A DNA stretch of 64,000 bases from Sipunculus nudus (lineage: Eukaryota; Annelida; Sipuncula; Golfingiida; Sipunculidae), in assembly GCA_026874595.1 (NCBI GenBank), contig CM049316.1:15755839-15819838 (forward strand), given 5' to 3'. A program made the position numbers and the translations under genes. Positions 11,438 to 24,375 of this stretch are shown in pieces (within the stretch, counting starts at the first letter, position 1; the number at the start of each line of letters is the position of its first letter). The notes below the pieces were generated by a model. The model saw nothing but the letters and a program-made list of their open reading frames with translations. It was not told where the DNA came from and did no database searches.

Positions 11438-14400
11438 TTTAGAATAACATTTCTATAAACGATCTGGTGTTCTTCTAAAAATATGCTTATAATAAAATAA
11501 AAGCTCATTTAATCTTACAGTGGTCGTATTTAAAGTGAGTCCCTCAATTTTCCAAAACTATATGTCGGACGTGTTTATTTTATTCGAGGTTCACAATGAA
11601 ACCAGTGAAGAAAAAACAAACACTTTGTTCTAAATATTATTTCTACTTATCTGTGGCCCCCGTAGGTCACACCTTTATCACATTTTAGATTTCTTTATTC
11701 CGATGATGTACCGAGTATAAATCACATCTACTTTTTTTGCCATTGTGTTTTTTTTTAAAAGAATCATGCTTCTAAAAGAAAAAAAGGTAATAGTTGTTAC
11801 AAATATTTTAGATATAATGTCCTGAGTAACATACTCCAGTTTCTCTTATTGTTCAATAAATAAGGTGCCTCTTGCTGCAAAAATGGACATGAAATCTAAA
11901 CTAAAATTTACTAATCTAAACTGATGGAAATATATGTAACATTTGCATTGGATCCTTATGTATCTGAGGGTTACATTATGTTTCATTTTTGTACGATTGA
12001 ATTTAATTTTCAAGGTAGTCAATTTGGAACATTAAAAAAGGTGTAAATTTGGTGATTTACGTTTCGATTGCAATCAGGTTTGGCGCTAAACCCAGTGTTG
12101 GAATACACGAGTCTTTAAAACTTTCGATATATTAGATTTTGTCAGGTCTATTTTTTGCATTTTTAAATACCTGTCAAATTAATATATTGGAATTAAAATG
12201 TATAGTAGGTTTAAATAACTAAATAGACATGCGGCTTTCTTTAATTATGAGACCATTCAGTGCGTGCAGATGTGTGTAAATTGATAGTCTATTTTCTAAC
12301 CAAACTGATTCTCCAAATATTACCATTTTACATAATAAAAGAGCATAACCGGAATCGGTTGGATGTGTTCCCATCTATGTATACATACAGGAGCGCTCTT
12401 GCCTTTGTTCAGGAACACTTTATTTATTTTTTTACAATTGAACCTTCCGTCATGGAACTTGAGGACGAGGGAATAGAAAGTCAGAAAAAGACGTGTCAAC
12501 GTAAAATTTGGAAACTACATACGTTTCTGTTTGAGTGAAAAAATAGCCCGGCAACCTTCCTCGTCGTTTATAACCATTCTTTTTGCGGAAGCTATTATCT
12601 CGTGACTATTCTGATTATTGCTGCTAAATAATGCGACCATACATTGTAGGTGTACTGCTTATCAATAGCAGATCTAAGGGTTCAGAAAAATCAGTCATTC
12701 CTCTATATTAACGGTAGGTTTGAAATTTATTGATCTCATAGGGTATGTACAACTGATCACATTGTACATATTTATGCCAACCATCCTAAAAATGGGCAAT
12801 TCGACTTGTTTTAGTTACTTCGGCATTTTTTAAACAGAAACAGATTACACTATCATGATCATGCTTGAAGTACCCTTCGCCTACATGAGCAATATCAATA
12901 TTTCATAGCAATAAAATCATTGCAAGTCATTGGTATGATGGATGGGCTTGTATTTGTGTATATATGGAATATAAAATCACAAATTTATTCTGTGAAAAAT
13001 GTGTATTAAAATATTTCTTTTGTAGAACTGTTTTGTGTGTTTAATGTAAAATATAAAGAAATAACTTTTGCAGTGGTCTTTATATTGTATCAATAACAAT
13101 AACTCTAAAGAGTGATAAGTTTTGTTTAGGAAAGCTTTATTTACCACTCCTTTCAGGTGAGTGTAGAATGTTAGTTTGATTCTTATAAATAAGGTCTTCC
13201 TGAGAAACGGCATTTGTAGATTTTACAAACATAGCAGTTTTAGGCAAATTATTAAAACTTTGTAACCTACATTGTTTTATTAGACAAAAGAAGAGTCATC
13301 AAATCTGGCAATATGTGAAATCTAAAGTTACTTGAGGTTCTCATTTGGAATTTATTAAATTCGAATTATAGGCATTCAATTTTGCTTAGAGTTAGGAATA
13401 ATTCATAGAACAAAGAGCTTACATGTTCAAATCTCTGAATGCCATAAGAAGAAATGGGCCAGATTATTGTGATCACCAGGGAAAGGGTCAACCTGCTACC
13501 TGCAGGTTCCACCTTAATAGTATTGACAGAATCAATATGCCTGTAACATGCGGCGCTCATTTGATATTGGTAACTCATTTGATATTGGTAACTGGTAACC
13601 CGTCCACTTTTACCTTTTTTTCTTCTTTTTTGTTGTCACTTCTGTTTTCATTGATGGTTTTATTCTTCCATGATATTCAATAAATATTTATGTGCTTTTT
13701 AGTTTTGAATGTTGAATCTCCCTTCACCTATTTAATGTTACTGTGCTTATTTCCAGTCGCTGCAAGATTATTAGAGGTATAGCATCAAATAAACTTAACT
13801 TTCATATAAATAAATATAATTATATCGATTTTGGTATAGGAACACAACCGTTTCCATGTCTCATTACTTATTACATAATTTAAATGATAATTAAACATTT
13901 ATAATTAAAAAAATTATGAAAATATTTAAAATTTAAATTCCTTTGTCTGTCGTTGGGATCAAATATTATGGGTTTGTTTGCCTTTAGCATAAAAAATAAA
14001 TACAAACAAAATTAGGACGAGTGTAGTTTAACGAATCATGAAAAAAAATAATGGAATTTTTTTAGCCCATACATAATGCGCTATGCTTATGTAAACAATT
14101 AATTAAAATTAAGAAAATAAATAAATAAAGAGAAAAATGTTTCATTAAACCCGAATATGATCATGATAAATTTTGTAGAACGAACAATACAAATCTTAAT
14201 TACTTCTATCTTAGGATAATCTACTGATTTCCAAGCTGATGATTGGTTCTTATGATTATTGTAAGTCATCTCACTCAGTTTTCCCCGACTTATCTTTAAT
14301 TTTCTGGTGCAATCATTGGAATCAAGTCTACTGTCGCTGGTATAACAAATATTGAAAGCACCGATTGTATGTGGGGTCACATCGTATTTATTGAACTAGC

Positions 14401-15095
14401 TCGGTGGATTCGCGATGGTGACCCAATATCTTAGTCTAAAGACTTCTGAATCTATGAAATGTGCTAAGTCCAGGTCTCTCAAGTATGGTTCAGTGCAACA
14501 CACCGCAATATGTGGATATTAACAAACACATACAATTTTTAAGGGAAGATATATCTATCTTGGATCTCAATTTAACCCATCTAACTTTTCAAAATATATA
14601 AGAATAATTAAAGATATTATAACATTTTAAAAGAGGAATATATTGACAAATTCATGGTATGAAACATGTTTGGATAAAAAAAAACTAGCACAGGGCACAT
14701 ATAAATAGATAACTTGGGTCACCCAACCTGGTCATTTAAGGGCTATTGACCATTAACATTAAGCTAACCCAGTGTATACATCTCCACAACATCTTTGGTT
14801 TGAGCCTAGTACCTTTACATATGCGCTGTAGAACTTGGTTAAAGGAGAATATCCGGAGCCAGAGTATTGTATCCTCTTCGAATTGAAGCCGGGCGCTTAA
14901 TTAGGGTACGCCCCAATAGTTTACCTATACTTACACAGGGACAAGGACGTATGCATTGTGACCTTATCGCTGTGTAGATAGGTATAGTGGCATTGATGTA
15001 CCTGTGCACTTTTTCAAACTTATAAACCTGTCCGTTAACTGCACACGTGTATGACATCTGTGGCCAACTGTATGTGATGTCAATAATAGGCAGTT
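11438..15095. other. Intergenic, no gene seen
   Basis: AT-rich sequence upstream of SnoaL-like gene B. Short reading frames (for example near 12260 and 14839) show no family signature. A short direct duplication CATTTGATATTGGTAACT lies near 13558-13592. Promoter elements for the gene at 15096 could not be singled out. Confidence 0.45.
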
Positions 15096-17351
15096 ATGGC
15101 CAACCGTAAGTGATTTTCTGCAAGAGACTAATGTTGACTAAACCGTTAGTAAAACTAAGACAATTATTATGTCAATAAAAATATGTAATACCTCATTTGC
15201 AGAAGTTAAGCTTTGATATATGTTTGTACATTACCTGTGTACGTGTCTTTGGTTGTGCATCTGTTCTGTGTCAGTATTTACATCACATCTAGGTTTTCAA
15301 CTTGTGCTGGAGCAGTAAAGTTTTGGCTTAGTCTGTGTATCTTTGATTTCTGTGAGTACCTGTTTCGTGTAAAAAATGGTCAATATATGTGCCTTGTCTG
15401 TGCCTGTGTTGAGCATGTGTATATCACCGTATCAGTATATGGTGCTGTATCTGTGTGCCTCTGTTCTGTGTATTTTGCCTTTGTGAGTTGGATTTGTGTC
15501 ATATTTATCTGTTATTATTTTTTGTCTCAGATTACTGTTATCATGCCACCTTTTTGTATGTTTTTTTTATCAAATTCGTGTATTGTTCATTTCTGCGCTG
15601 AATTTGCGTGTATGTTTTTTATTAATATATGTCTCTCCACTGTTTCATGCAGTGTAAGAATCCGTCTCTATGTACCTTATACCTAGCACTGATTGTAATC
15701 CTACGTTTAGCTTTTGTATCTATACGAGATGTGTATTGACGCCTGAACTGTGAACCAGTAATTAGTTAGTTTATTTATTATCAAGTGTTTTTCTGCCTAA
15801 CCTTTTTTGCATTATTTATGTATATGTCCCTAATATGCATATTTGCGTCATGTTCCCGTATTTTCTTTAATTATGTCGTGTATATAATCTGAATAAATTG
15901 TGTTTCTAAGCAAACCGGGCTGGTATTTGTGTTCATTTCCATGGAGGTATGTTTATCAATAAATATTCCTCATTGTATTCTCATGATCTTTTCATAAAAG
16001 TTCCGAAAAATCTAGCAAAGGTCACCGCCTCTTTGTTTTCATTTTGTATACACTGTCAGGAAAATATCAATATCCGTTGGCTGACAATGCATGTACACTG
16101 TTAAAATTACAATAGGATTTTCTCAATATTTGATTTCAGATGATACGATCCGTGAAGAAATCTTGAAGTACCTGTCAGACTGGTGCGAAGACTATAACAA
16201 TCAACGATTCGATACTCTAGCTGAAAAATTTCACCAGCCTGATTCAATCATCATTGTTCCTGGTAGACCAGAAATCACGTATTCAGGTAAAGATGAACAT
16301 AATATTCAAAATATAACATTCACCTCTTCCGAAAATAAATGGATGATGTATATTATGTAATGTATAAATCATGTGGTGACATTGCAAATAGGTTCCTACT
16401 TTTTCATAGAGATAAATAAAGCTTGGGCCGAGTTCTACGACAATGGCTGGGATACCATTGAGATCGTGTGTGACCGATTTTTCATCACTGACCACCAGGT
16501 GGCGGTATACAATCATGCCATTGGACGTGACAAGGGAGGAAACGAGGTCGGAACTTCCAGGTACTCGTAAAACTACAGCTAATTAAAAAATTGGTTTGAT
16601 TATTGCAAAATCAACTCAAAGACAAACCTACTATTCCAATAATAATACAGGGTGTAAATGATTTAGGGAGTTCAAACTTACGAAATGTGAACATAAGGCA
16701 AACATATGAACATTGAACGAATATATACTTAGAACTTTAGACCGGAAGGATATGAAGAAAGACAACTTTTAGTGAACATATAAACCACATATATATCAAG
16801 GTATAAATAACTGATATGTTAATGGGTTGTTAGGAATATTTTCAATGAAAATCTGCTGCTACTTCAAATAATTCAATTACATAAGTACCCAAGATTTTTT
16901 TTGTGTGATGACTGAAGAATATTTAAATCATCAAACTTGTTTAACGATATCATACAAGAAAGATATATGACTAGGTAAGATTGTTACACTATTTCCACTA
17001 GTTGAGAGCAGTATAAAAGATGAATGAAACCTGGATCAAACTTCAGAGGGATATGTTGAGATGTTGGTTTCAATGGATAATTTACCCGCCCGTTAGGCAT
17101 AAATTATTATGCAATTATGGGTTTACATGTATAACGATAATTACATATATTTTTGTAATCATTATTAACAATTTAAAAGCTTTTGTAAATGATCAAGATA
17201 CATAAAGAACATTGGTAGATGATCTTTATATTATAAACTTTTCATTTTTTTAAACCAGTCATTTTATATGATTTTATATTTCAGGGCCGGCGTTGTCTTC
17301 CAAAAACGAAACGGTACTTGGTACAGCATAATGAGTGCTGTAGTGGATTAG
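15096..17351 (+). CDS. SnoaL/DUF4440-like NTF2-fold protein (gene B, 4 exons)
   Basis: The four exons are 15096-15105, 16140-16286, 16410-16560 and 17285-17351, together 375 bp or 124 residues plus stop. Donors are GTAAGT, GTAAAG and GTACTC; acceptors end TTTCAG, CATAG and TTTCAG; phases are 1, 1 and 2. The protein begins MANHDTIREEILKYL. It has the family segment DSIIIVPGRPEITYS, a helix with INKAWAEFYDNGWD, then DRFFITDHQVAVYN, and ends GTWYSIMSAVVD. It is a close paralogue of the minus-strand gene at 4204-6083: exons 2 and 3 are exactly the same lengths (147 and 151 bp). The 10-bp first exon was picked because ATG GCC AAC C followed by GTAAGT mirrors exon 1 of gene A and restores the frame. 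Small NTF2-like proteins of this type have no reaction that sequence alone can assign. Confidence 0.85.
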
Positions 17352-17723
17352 AGTTTCCCGTTGTCTATTGCCTACAGCAACTGAGTTCAGCATATAGAAC
17401 TTATTCCGAAGATTAGTCATTAACGCATAAGCGGTATATGAATGAACACATACATGTATTTCTCTTTATCAAACTTCTGTACTAGTCTTCCATTAAAAGA
17501 AAGAATCAAGGAATTTTAATATTTTGCCTCGATTATCCGAACATTATTGATAACATCCACAAATGATCCAGATTCTGTTGCGTGGCATATGACGTTCGGA
17601 CGAACAATAGCTCGGGTAAAGTGTAGGCAAACAGATGACCTTAACTCATGGCTTTGCAAGATTTCAGTCATTTATATTTTTTAAATATATTTCTCTTCCT
17701 GTATGGCTGTTGTAGTGTTATGT

Positions 17724-17729
17724 AATAAA
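17724..17729 (+). terminator. Candidate polyadenylation signal
   Basis: AATAAA 373 bp beyond the stop codon of the plus-strand SnoaL-like gene. Orientation and distance are plausible; no transcript evidence. Confidence 0.4.
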
Positions 17730-19998
17730 GATATGTATACAAGAATACAGTCGTTGTTTACATTTCACATTCATACTCATTGATCAAATTAAACTTTAGG
17801 TTCAGTTTAAGCTAACTTACCAAATACTGTCTAAATGTGGAATTATATGTACACAATATTGCCGTTCCTCTGGAATCATGCCTGTACCGTAATAGATCCA
17901 CGGGAAATAAGATTTTAACCGTAAAGAGGAAGTTAGACGTCTAAGATGTTTATGAAAAATAACAAAATAAATATCTAATATATACATATGTGTCCAATAA
18001 AATGGCGAAAATAAAAATCAATAATATTTGTTAAACGCTTTTGTCTTAGTCAAAGTTGAAAAAGAGTCCTGTATATAAAAAATACAATAGCCAAGAGATC
18101 AGTGTATTTATCAGTGAGGAAATAAAAAAAAATAATCTTCGTTGGGTTCGCTATTTTCCTGCGTCTTTTTAAACTGATCATACAATAATGAATCTGAATA
18201 GAAATACTCCTTGTGTACGATTCCAGTTGGTTTAATATATGTCAATACTATTATGCTTTAAAGTTGCCAGTCTTGAAGAGCTATAAATAGACAACATTTT
18301 TATGGTCAGAACAGACCTCGTATATAGACCTCCGACTGAAAACTGCCTCTCTTGAAAATATTGGAATCTTTAAAGTTTTAAAAATAGCGTCTAAGTATCA
18401 CGATAGAAAACCCGACCGAATCAAACTCTTCAAATAACGGGCATTATTATATTATTATACCTATGAAGTGAAAGAAAATTATGAATAATATTATAGTTCA
18501 AATGAAATCTGAATGGAATTTAAAAATTCTCTCAAGTTTTCCGGTTAAGAGCATTCTTATCACCTATCAGGAAGATTTACAACAAACAGATGACCAGAGC
18601 CAGGGCGAGAAAACAACAGATTGCAGTGGTTTTAGTAATACGCATTGATCCACGAGCAGCCAAATCATCTACTGTTGCTGGGTTTGATATGGGCATCGGT
18701 CAAATAGTCCATGCATCATTTATGTAAGGGGATTTACGAAAAGCTACCATAATGCCTCTTTCAAAACTTTATTGAAGACAATTATATTAATACGATGAGA
18801 AATGCTGTATATCATATATAGTCGGTGCTCTAAATGTCCTGAACCTTGCGCTGGGTGAAATACGCTCAGTACGACACACTTATGTATAAGAGAAGTTACC
18901 TATTCGGTTTAATGGAATTAATAAGAAAAATCTTAAAATACGTTTAGGTCTACCTATTCAGCCTGTGTATATTTTTGCAAGAGTTGGGGCATATTTCTAA
19001 ACCATGTTATAATATTCAGGATCTCCTGTATTTATTGATGAGGCAAAATGTATGCTCATATCTGGTAATAGGTCAGTGATGATGGAGGGAATAACAAACA
19101 GGGAGTAGTCAATAATATATGTTCTCTTTCTATAATACTGCGTTTATCCATATATTAGAATAAATAAGTGTAATATTTAAATTGATAGACAGCCACAACG
19201 AGGTGGGAAACAGGGTAATTTTTCCGTTTGTGAATAAGTTCATAATGGAATGTAAGAATGTATTAGGGACTACGGTGCAGTTGCACAAAGAGTGATGCGA
19301 CGGGACAACTATGCATCTTGTCTTTAAACGCACAAATGATCACTCACAATATGTGATAATGAAATAATAGTTTATCCAAATTTTCTTTAATTGAGTATCA
19401 GATGATATTTATTAATTGAAGTTCAATAATAACGTCTTGGAAAAGAGTCTATAACATATAGGTAGAATCATTTGGTTTGCATGGATAAATCCTGTTTGGA
19501 GGTATAAGAGAGCATGTCTTCAACAGTTTCCACTACTAGAGAGCATCACTGAATCCCAATGTGTCGGGTGCATATATGCTCATAAGGTATATCATAATTG
19601 TATATGTTCTAAACTGTAATACGTTCCGGCAGACTCAGATCTATAAATTCTTTATTTGTTCAGAACCCTTTTTTGAATTTCTGTTCTCTGCAGAGAATAT
19701 GTTTGTGTAATACATAGAAAAAGGCTAAAAACACAGCCTATTCCTGTTTGCATCACCTGTGCAATTAATGTTAATTTTCTTTCAGACACCCGCTAATCAT
19801 CCAGTTTAAATTGACGACACTTATCTGGGCAAAACTGAAGGAGTGTTTTATAACAGATATATAATAACTGTTTCTGATATAACCTACTAGTATATAATCA
19901 GCTGCAGATTGCAATTCATACGTAGATACATATTTTTAGGGTGTATACTCCTGAACTTCCGTCAATTAACTTGAAAATATGTATTCGTCAGGCGACGA

Positions 19999-20062
19999 AT
20001 AATAATCAGTGGTTTATAATAATAATAATCAGTGGTTTATAATAATAATAATCAGTGGTTTC
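19999..20062 (+). repeat. Tandem triplet, 23-bp unit
   Basis: Three copies of AATAATAATCAGTGGTTT with CAGTGG at 20007, 20030 and 20053, giving a period of 23 bp. Confidence 0.9.
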
Positions 20063-21311
20063 GTGAATAATAAAAAAATCTTAAGACCTGTAAACTTTCA
20101 GGGTAACTTATATAATCACTCCCATGACATTTGAGGCTCTGTGATTGTGTGAGCTTAAAGCTAGTTTATAGAGAATGTAGAAACTGTCCACGTCGAGTCC
20201 ACTCCAATTAATGGCCATTACCCGAAATCAACGAAGCTCCATCATCTTACTCATCAAGTCACATTCCTACTTTTAAGTTACATCAATCAATTCAATTTTT
20301 AAAATGAAGCAACTGACATTGTTGTATCAATGCAGTATTGGAGCATTGTGCATTGTGCAAATTGTGCAAAAACGCAGATATGACGGTAGGTGGCGCCACC
20401 GGTATTTTGTCCAAGAGAAAATTGTCTGAGCTCTCCAAACACCAAATGGACCTGTTCAAGGTAGGTAAACGGTGCAATTGTTTGTAGGTCACGCCACTAG
20501 CATGGTGTACATGATAATGCTAAACAAGACCAGAAAATAAACAAACGTTCGAGTTAATTAGTGCAAGAATTCCTGAGATTTGTTATTTAAGTGATAATAT
20601 GGAAGAGCAGAAAGAAGATCGATGGGGCACGGAAGGACACCACTTACAAATTAAATATCCGAGGTTATCTGTGAATATCTCTGACTCAATAAACATATAA
20701 CACCTGAGAAATGAAACAAAATGAAACAAATGTGACAACGGCATTTACAACACTGGCCGATATAACTAGAGAAATTTAGAATAATTAAACGTTTCATAAT
20801 TTCTGAGTGTGTGTACGGGCAAAGGAAGAGTTTAATGTAAGTGTTGGGACATACACGCGTAGACGTGATTTAATTTCTATTAAATTACGGAGTTATAAAG
20901 CATGCTTGTCAGTTTTCAGAATGTGATACAATTGATTTCTGAGATGATTATACACATATACACAAACATGCGGCATATTTCTTTCCTACATATAATTGAG
21001 TTAACGCTGCAGTTTGCATGTTTATCAGTCTTCCTCTTACCATGCAAATACAGCGAAATCAAAAACACAAGTGTATTGTGTAATCGATTCAAACACTGAA
21101 ATGCAAAGTTGAATTGGAAGTTGCATTATGAAAGTTGTATTATGATAATCATGCATTATGCTCATACTGAAAAGTTATCAAATGTGACAGCCGGGAATAT
21201 AGCAGAATGTAACGTGCGCAACAATAATCGTTTTCTACGCGTGCCATCAAATATATAAAGCTATACACATGATGTATTCAAATTAAAATATTATCCATTC
21301 TTCTGTGTAAA

Positions 21312-21314
<3 letters not shown>

Positions 21315-21351
<37 letters not shown>
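21315..21351. repeat. (TA)n microsatellite
   Basis: About 37 bp of TA repeat. Confidence 0.95.
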
Positions 21352-21354
<3 letters not shown>

Positions 21355-21901
21355 GAAAATATTAGGTTTTATACCTATCAAATCTTTACATTCAAACGTG
21401 TTTATATTGAATATAGGTATATGATATTTATTATTTTAACTTACCGAGGGAGCATAACAATGAGAAAACAAGAAATGGAATAACGCAATGATACTGGGAA
21501 ACATTCTGCTGACCAAACAAAACGATACGCACAAAACATACAATGACAATCAAACCCTTTGCGTATGTTCACCTCTTAACAAAGTCTAAGAGGTTACTGT
21601 GCCTGCCAAGTCTTGCTTATAAAGTTTAGAGTGATCAGATACATAACGATGGCTTAAGCTCAATATGACCAACAGCAGGGATGGATCTTTAAACAGAAGC
21701 CATTCTTTTTCTCTATTGATTAAATTGTACGGTTATGTAAACTGCGATAATGCGATAAAAGCACAGTGGAATTGGTAACAATTTCGTTTCAGAAAATGGA
21801 TATATACACGCGGAACTCGGATTTTATGAACAATGAAATTATTTTTCCTCCCTACAATACAGTCAACACCCACGTCCCCGCTTATTGTCAATGAAAGTAA
21901 C

Positions 21902-22537
21902 GTGGGATAATTTAAATATGGATCCCATTGGTAAATGATACAGACTTTTTAATAACATGTAAAGTCGTTATGTTTGGCGACTATGGGGAAAAGGAGAAAA
22001 AATATGAAGAATATTTAAACTATCTATTAATTTATGCTAAATATTTTATACACAGGCAAACATGCTTGAAATCAAATATTTTAATCCAAGAATACATTGA
22101 ATGTGTCCTTGATGAACTAAGTTTAAAGAAATTCCTGCTTAGAAATAAAGCTCTCGGTACCTTATACGAGGAGAGATGGAAGGATCTTTATATCCATCTG
22201 TCCTCGAAATGTTGGGAATATATATAGATAAAAGTTACAATGTCAGCTTTCTATGAATTGCAAGTTTCACCAGTTGATTTTATTGCCTCTAGATATGAAT
22301 ATATGTATACTGCATACATTTGTGTGTTAATGTACGAACACAAGGTTAAAAACCCATGGCAGCATGGTTATGTATATGTAAATGTTATAGCTTATATGAC
22401 TTACAGTATATAAATGAATTAAGTGCTGTTGTATTATTTGTTTCATTATTATTAAAATTCGCCGATGATGAAAACACTTAATTCGATCCGATTATATATT
22501 GAGATTTTATTCTCAGGCGAAAAAAGGTGGGATAATT
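21902..22537 (+). mobile_element. 5'-truncated LINE insertion with 11-bp target duplication
   Basis: GTGGGATAATT occurs at 21902-21912 and again at 22527-22537, directly flanking 614 bp that are absent from the second R1 copy (near 28509). This is a textbook target-site duplication. The insert encodes an L1/Tx1-like C-terminal fragment and ends in a short A-rich run with no long poly-A. Read as a 5'-truncated LINE tail inserted after the R1 copies diverged. Confidence 0.85.
21928..22227 (+). pseudogene. L1/Tx1-like LINE C-terminal fragment
   Basis: An open frame of 99 residues. Its middle, LLIYAKYFIHRQTCLKSNIL, resembles the segment LLAKYYIxxCRxxN-P near the end of L1/Tx1-type ORF2 proteins. 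It is followed by the usual basic helical tail (LRNKALGTLYEERWKDLY). The start codon belongs to the truncated insert and is not a real gene start. It is inside the target-duplication-flanked insert, so it is a retrotransposon remnant and not a host gene. Confidence 0.65.
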
Positions 22538-23976
22538 ACGGACTTGTAAGACAGTAAACATGCATTTTGTGTAAACACAACGTTATTGTATTTTATAGTG
22601 AGCAATAATAGACGACAGTACCGATGCCGGTTTCAAAATATACCCATGGCCTGTTTTACTTAAAGAGTATGGATATTGCTAAGTAAATATTACTTGCAGA
22701 GACATGTACTTTAATGGAATTTTATTGCCATTGGTTATTTGGAACCTTTCCGAGTCATGTCATGTGGTTTAATGTACTTAAAGCCTGCAGCAGCCGCATG
22801 AGTAACTTTTGAAACTTGGGCGATGGCGCTGAGCTGACAGCATGTCCTATAATATTATGAGCAAATAATCATGCCTTATGCTCACATATTAAAAATATTG
22901 TTCTTCAGATATGTACAGACTTTGCACGACAGCAATACAGACGTCTTTAATTAAAGCTCATTATCTGATGGTCTATCACTATTACTAACACACCCTAACA
23001 CTGTGACATGAGACATATTTAAGCATGCGACATATCGTAAATGATAAAATAAAGCTTATATGAATACTAGAAGTGTAGGACAACCCATAGCCTACATCCA
23101 CACATTACAAGTAAATAACATAACACATAAAAACAGATAGGTGGTGCCACCAATCATATTTACCTTATTAAATTGCCCTTAAAAAATAACATACCAAATT
23201 CAAGGACACACAGAAACACACATGAAAATGTCAGAATTCTTGTAAATGAGTAGTCAAATAAATATAAATATATGCGAAAAAAAAAAACGAAGATACACAT
23301 AGATGACCCTACCACTCTTGTACAACCCATTCATATATTAATGATAATTAAGTGTTGTAATAATCGAGTCCGACAGGGAAGTGTTTGGAAATTCGTGTGT
23401 TTTTCTCTTTTAAATTCGCCATTCGCATGGTTTTCATCAGAAAAAAGTTTTGCTATTTCCCCCCAAAAAATCAATCATTTCCTACTCAAAGAGAATTTCC
23501 CAGCAATACTTTTCCTAACAAATTGGTACCTAAAATATTTAACATATTCAACCCTCTCTCCCAGGGAATCACGTGTCGTCCTCTGCGCATGGCGTGACAT
23601 CGTGAGATGGCAAAAATGTTCCCACTGACTAAAATGCATTGGCACAATCGACAGCGGGTTAGTTTCCAGAAGGTTGCTTCTGGAGATCTTTTCGCAGCAT
23701 CCTAGCTGTAAAAACCTGCCCCATCTTACATTTCTGGCGCATATAATCTGTATTACATGTACTCATGTAACCAGCAGGAAGTCACTTGTCTCTGGCTGTG
23801 TTGCCAGCACTGGCTAATACGCGACGCCGGAGATCCTTGTTCTCCTGTACGGGAGGTAAAATATCACCTCTTTTGCAGGCGATTACCGGCAGGTGCGCCA
23901 CTGTCGCAGCAGTCAGTGGGGGCAAAATCAAAAATGGCCGACGCTTAGTTTGTCTAGTCAGACTGACGCAGAGAAA

Positions 23977-24012
23977 ATGCCAGGATACCACTGCTGTGCG
24001 TACAATTGTACG
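23977..24012 (+). pseudogene. THAP-like N-terminal start inside TIR element
   Basis: ATG opens the peptide MPGYHCCAYNCT and then meets TAA. The spacing C-x4-C in CCAYNC, directly after a short M-P leader, is the start of THAP (C2CH) zinc fingers, as in MxxxCSAYGC of the family. A GTAA donor-like site overlaps the stop, so this may once have been a first exon. No later THAP residues were found. Confidence 0.45.
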
Positions 24013-24321
24013 TAATATAGATATATAAGATGAAGAATCTAGAAAATTACCCGTATATGAAATATTATTCATGCGATCTGACATTGAATTGCAACATCGT
24101 AGAAACCTCTTGCGTGGGGAGAGAATAAACACTCTCGAACGATAATATTAAGAAATTTACCTTTTGAATAAAAATCTTTTGTAAGAATTCTTGTACATAT
24201 AGGTTATGTTGATGATATAACATAAACTTAATATTATAATAAATTACATTATCTTATGAGATGATGACAACATAAACCAGTAAAGTTTGCTGTTACCGAA
24301 ATAATATATATCTACTACTTG

Positions 24322-24325
24322 TATA

Positions 24326-24372
<47 letters not shown>
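24322..24372. repeat. (TA)n microsatellite
   Basis: Interrupted TA repeat inside the 1.7-kb inverted-repeat element. More AT-only sequence lies at 24895-25070. Confidence 0.9.

Positions 24373-24375
<3 letters not shown>

Larger units (their letters stand above)
17352..21729. other. Intergenic, no gene seen
   Basis: This holds the 3' flank of SnoaL-like gene B, a 23-bp tandem triplet near 20000, a perfect 12-bp palindrome GGTGGCGCCACC at 20389-20400, and a TA tract at 21315-21351. No coding exon was recognised. Confidence 0.45.

Noticed and set aside
12260-12538. 92-codon frame with a plausible start
   Set aside because: No recognisable domain, no splice context, and length expected by chance in a window of this size.
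15213-15686. 157-codon Cys/Val-rich frame
   Set aside because: Lies in intron 1 of SnoaL-like gene B, is TGTG-rich, and shows no domain or family signature.
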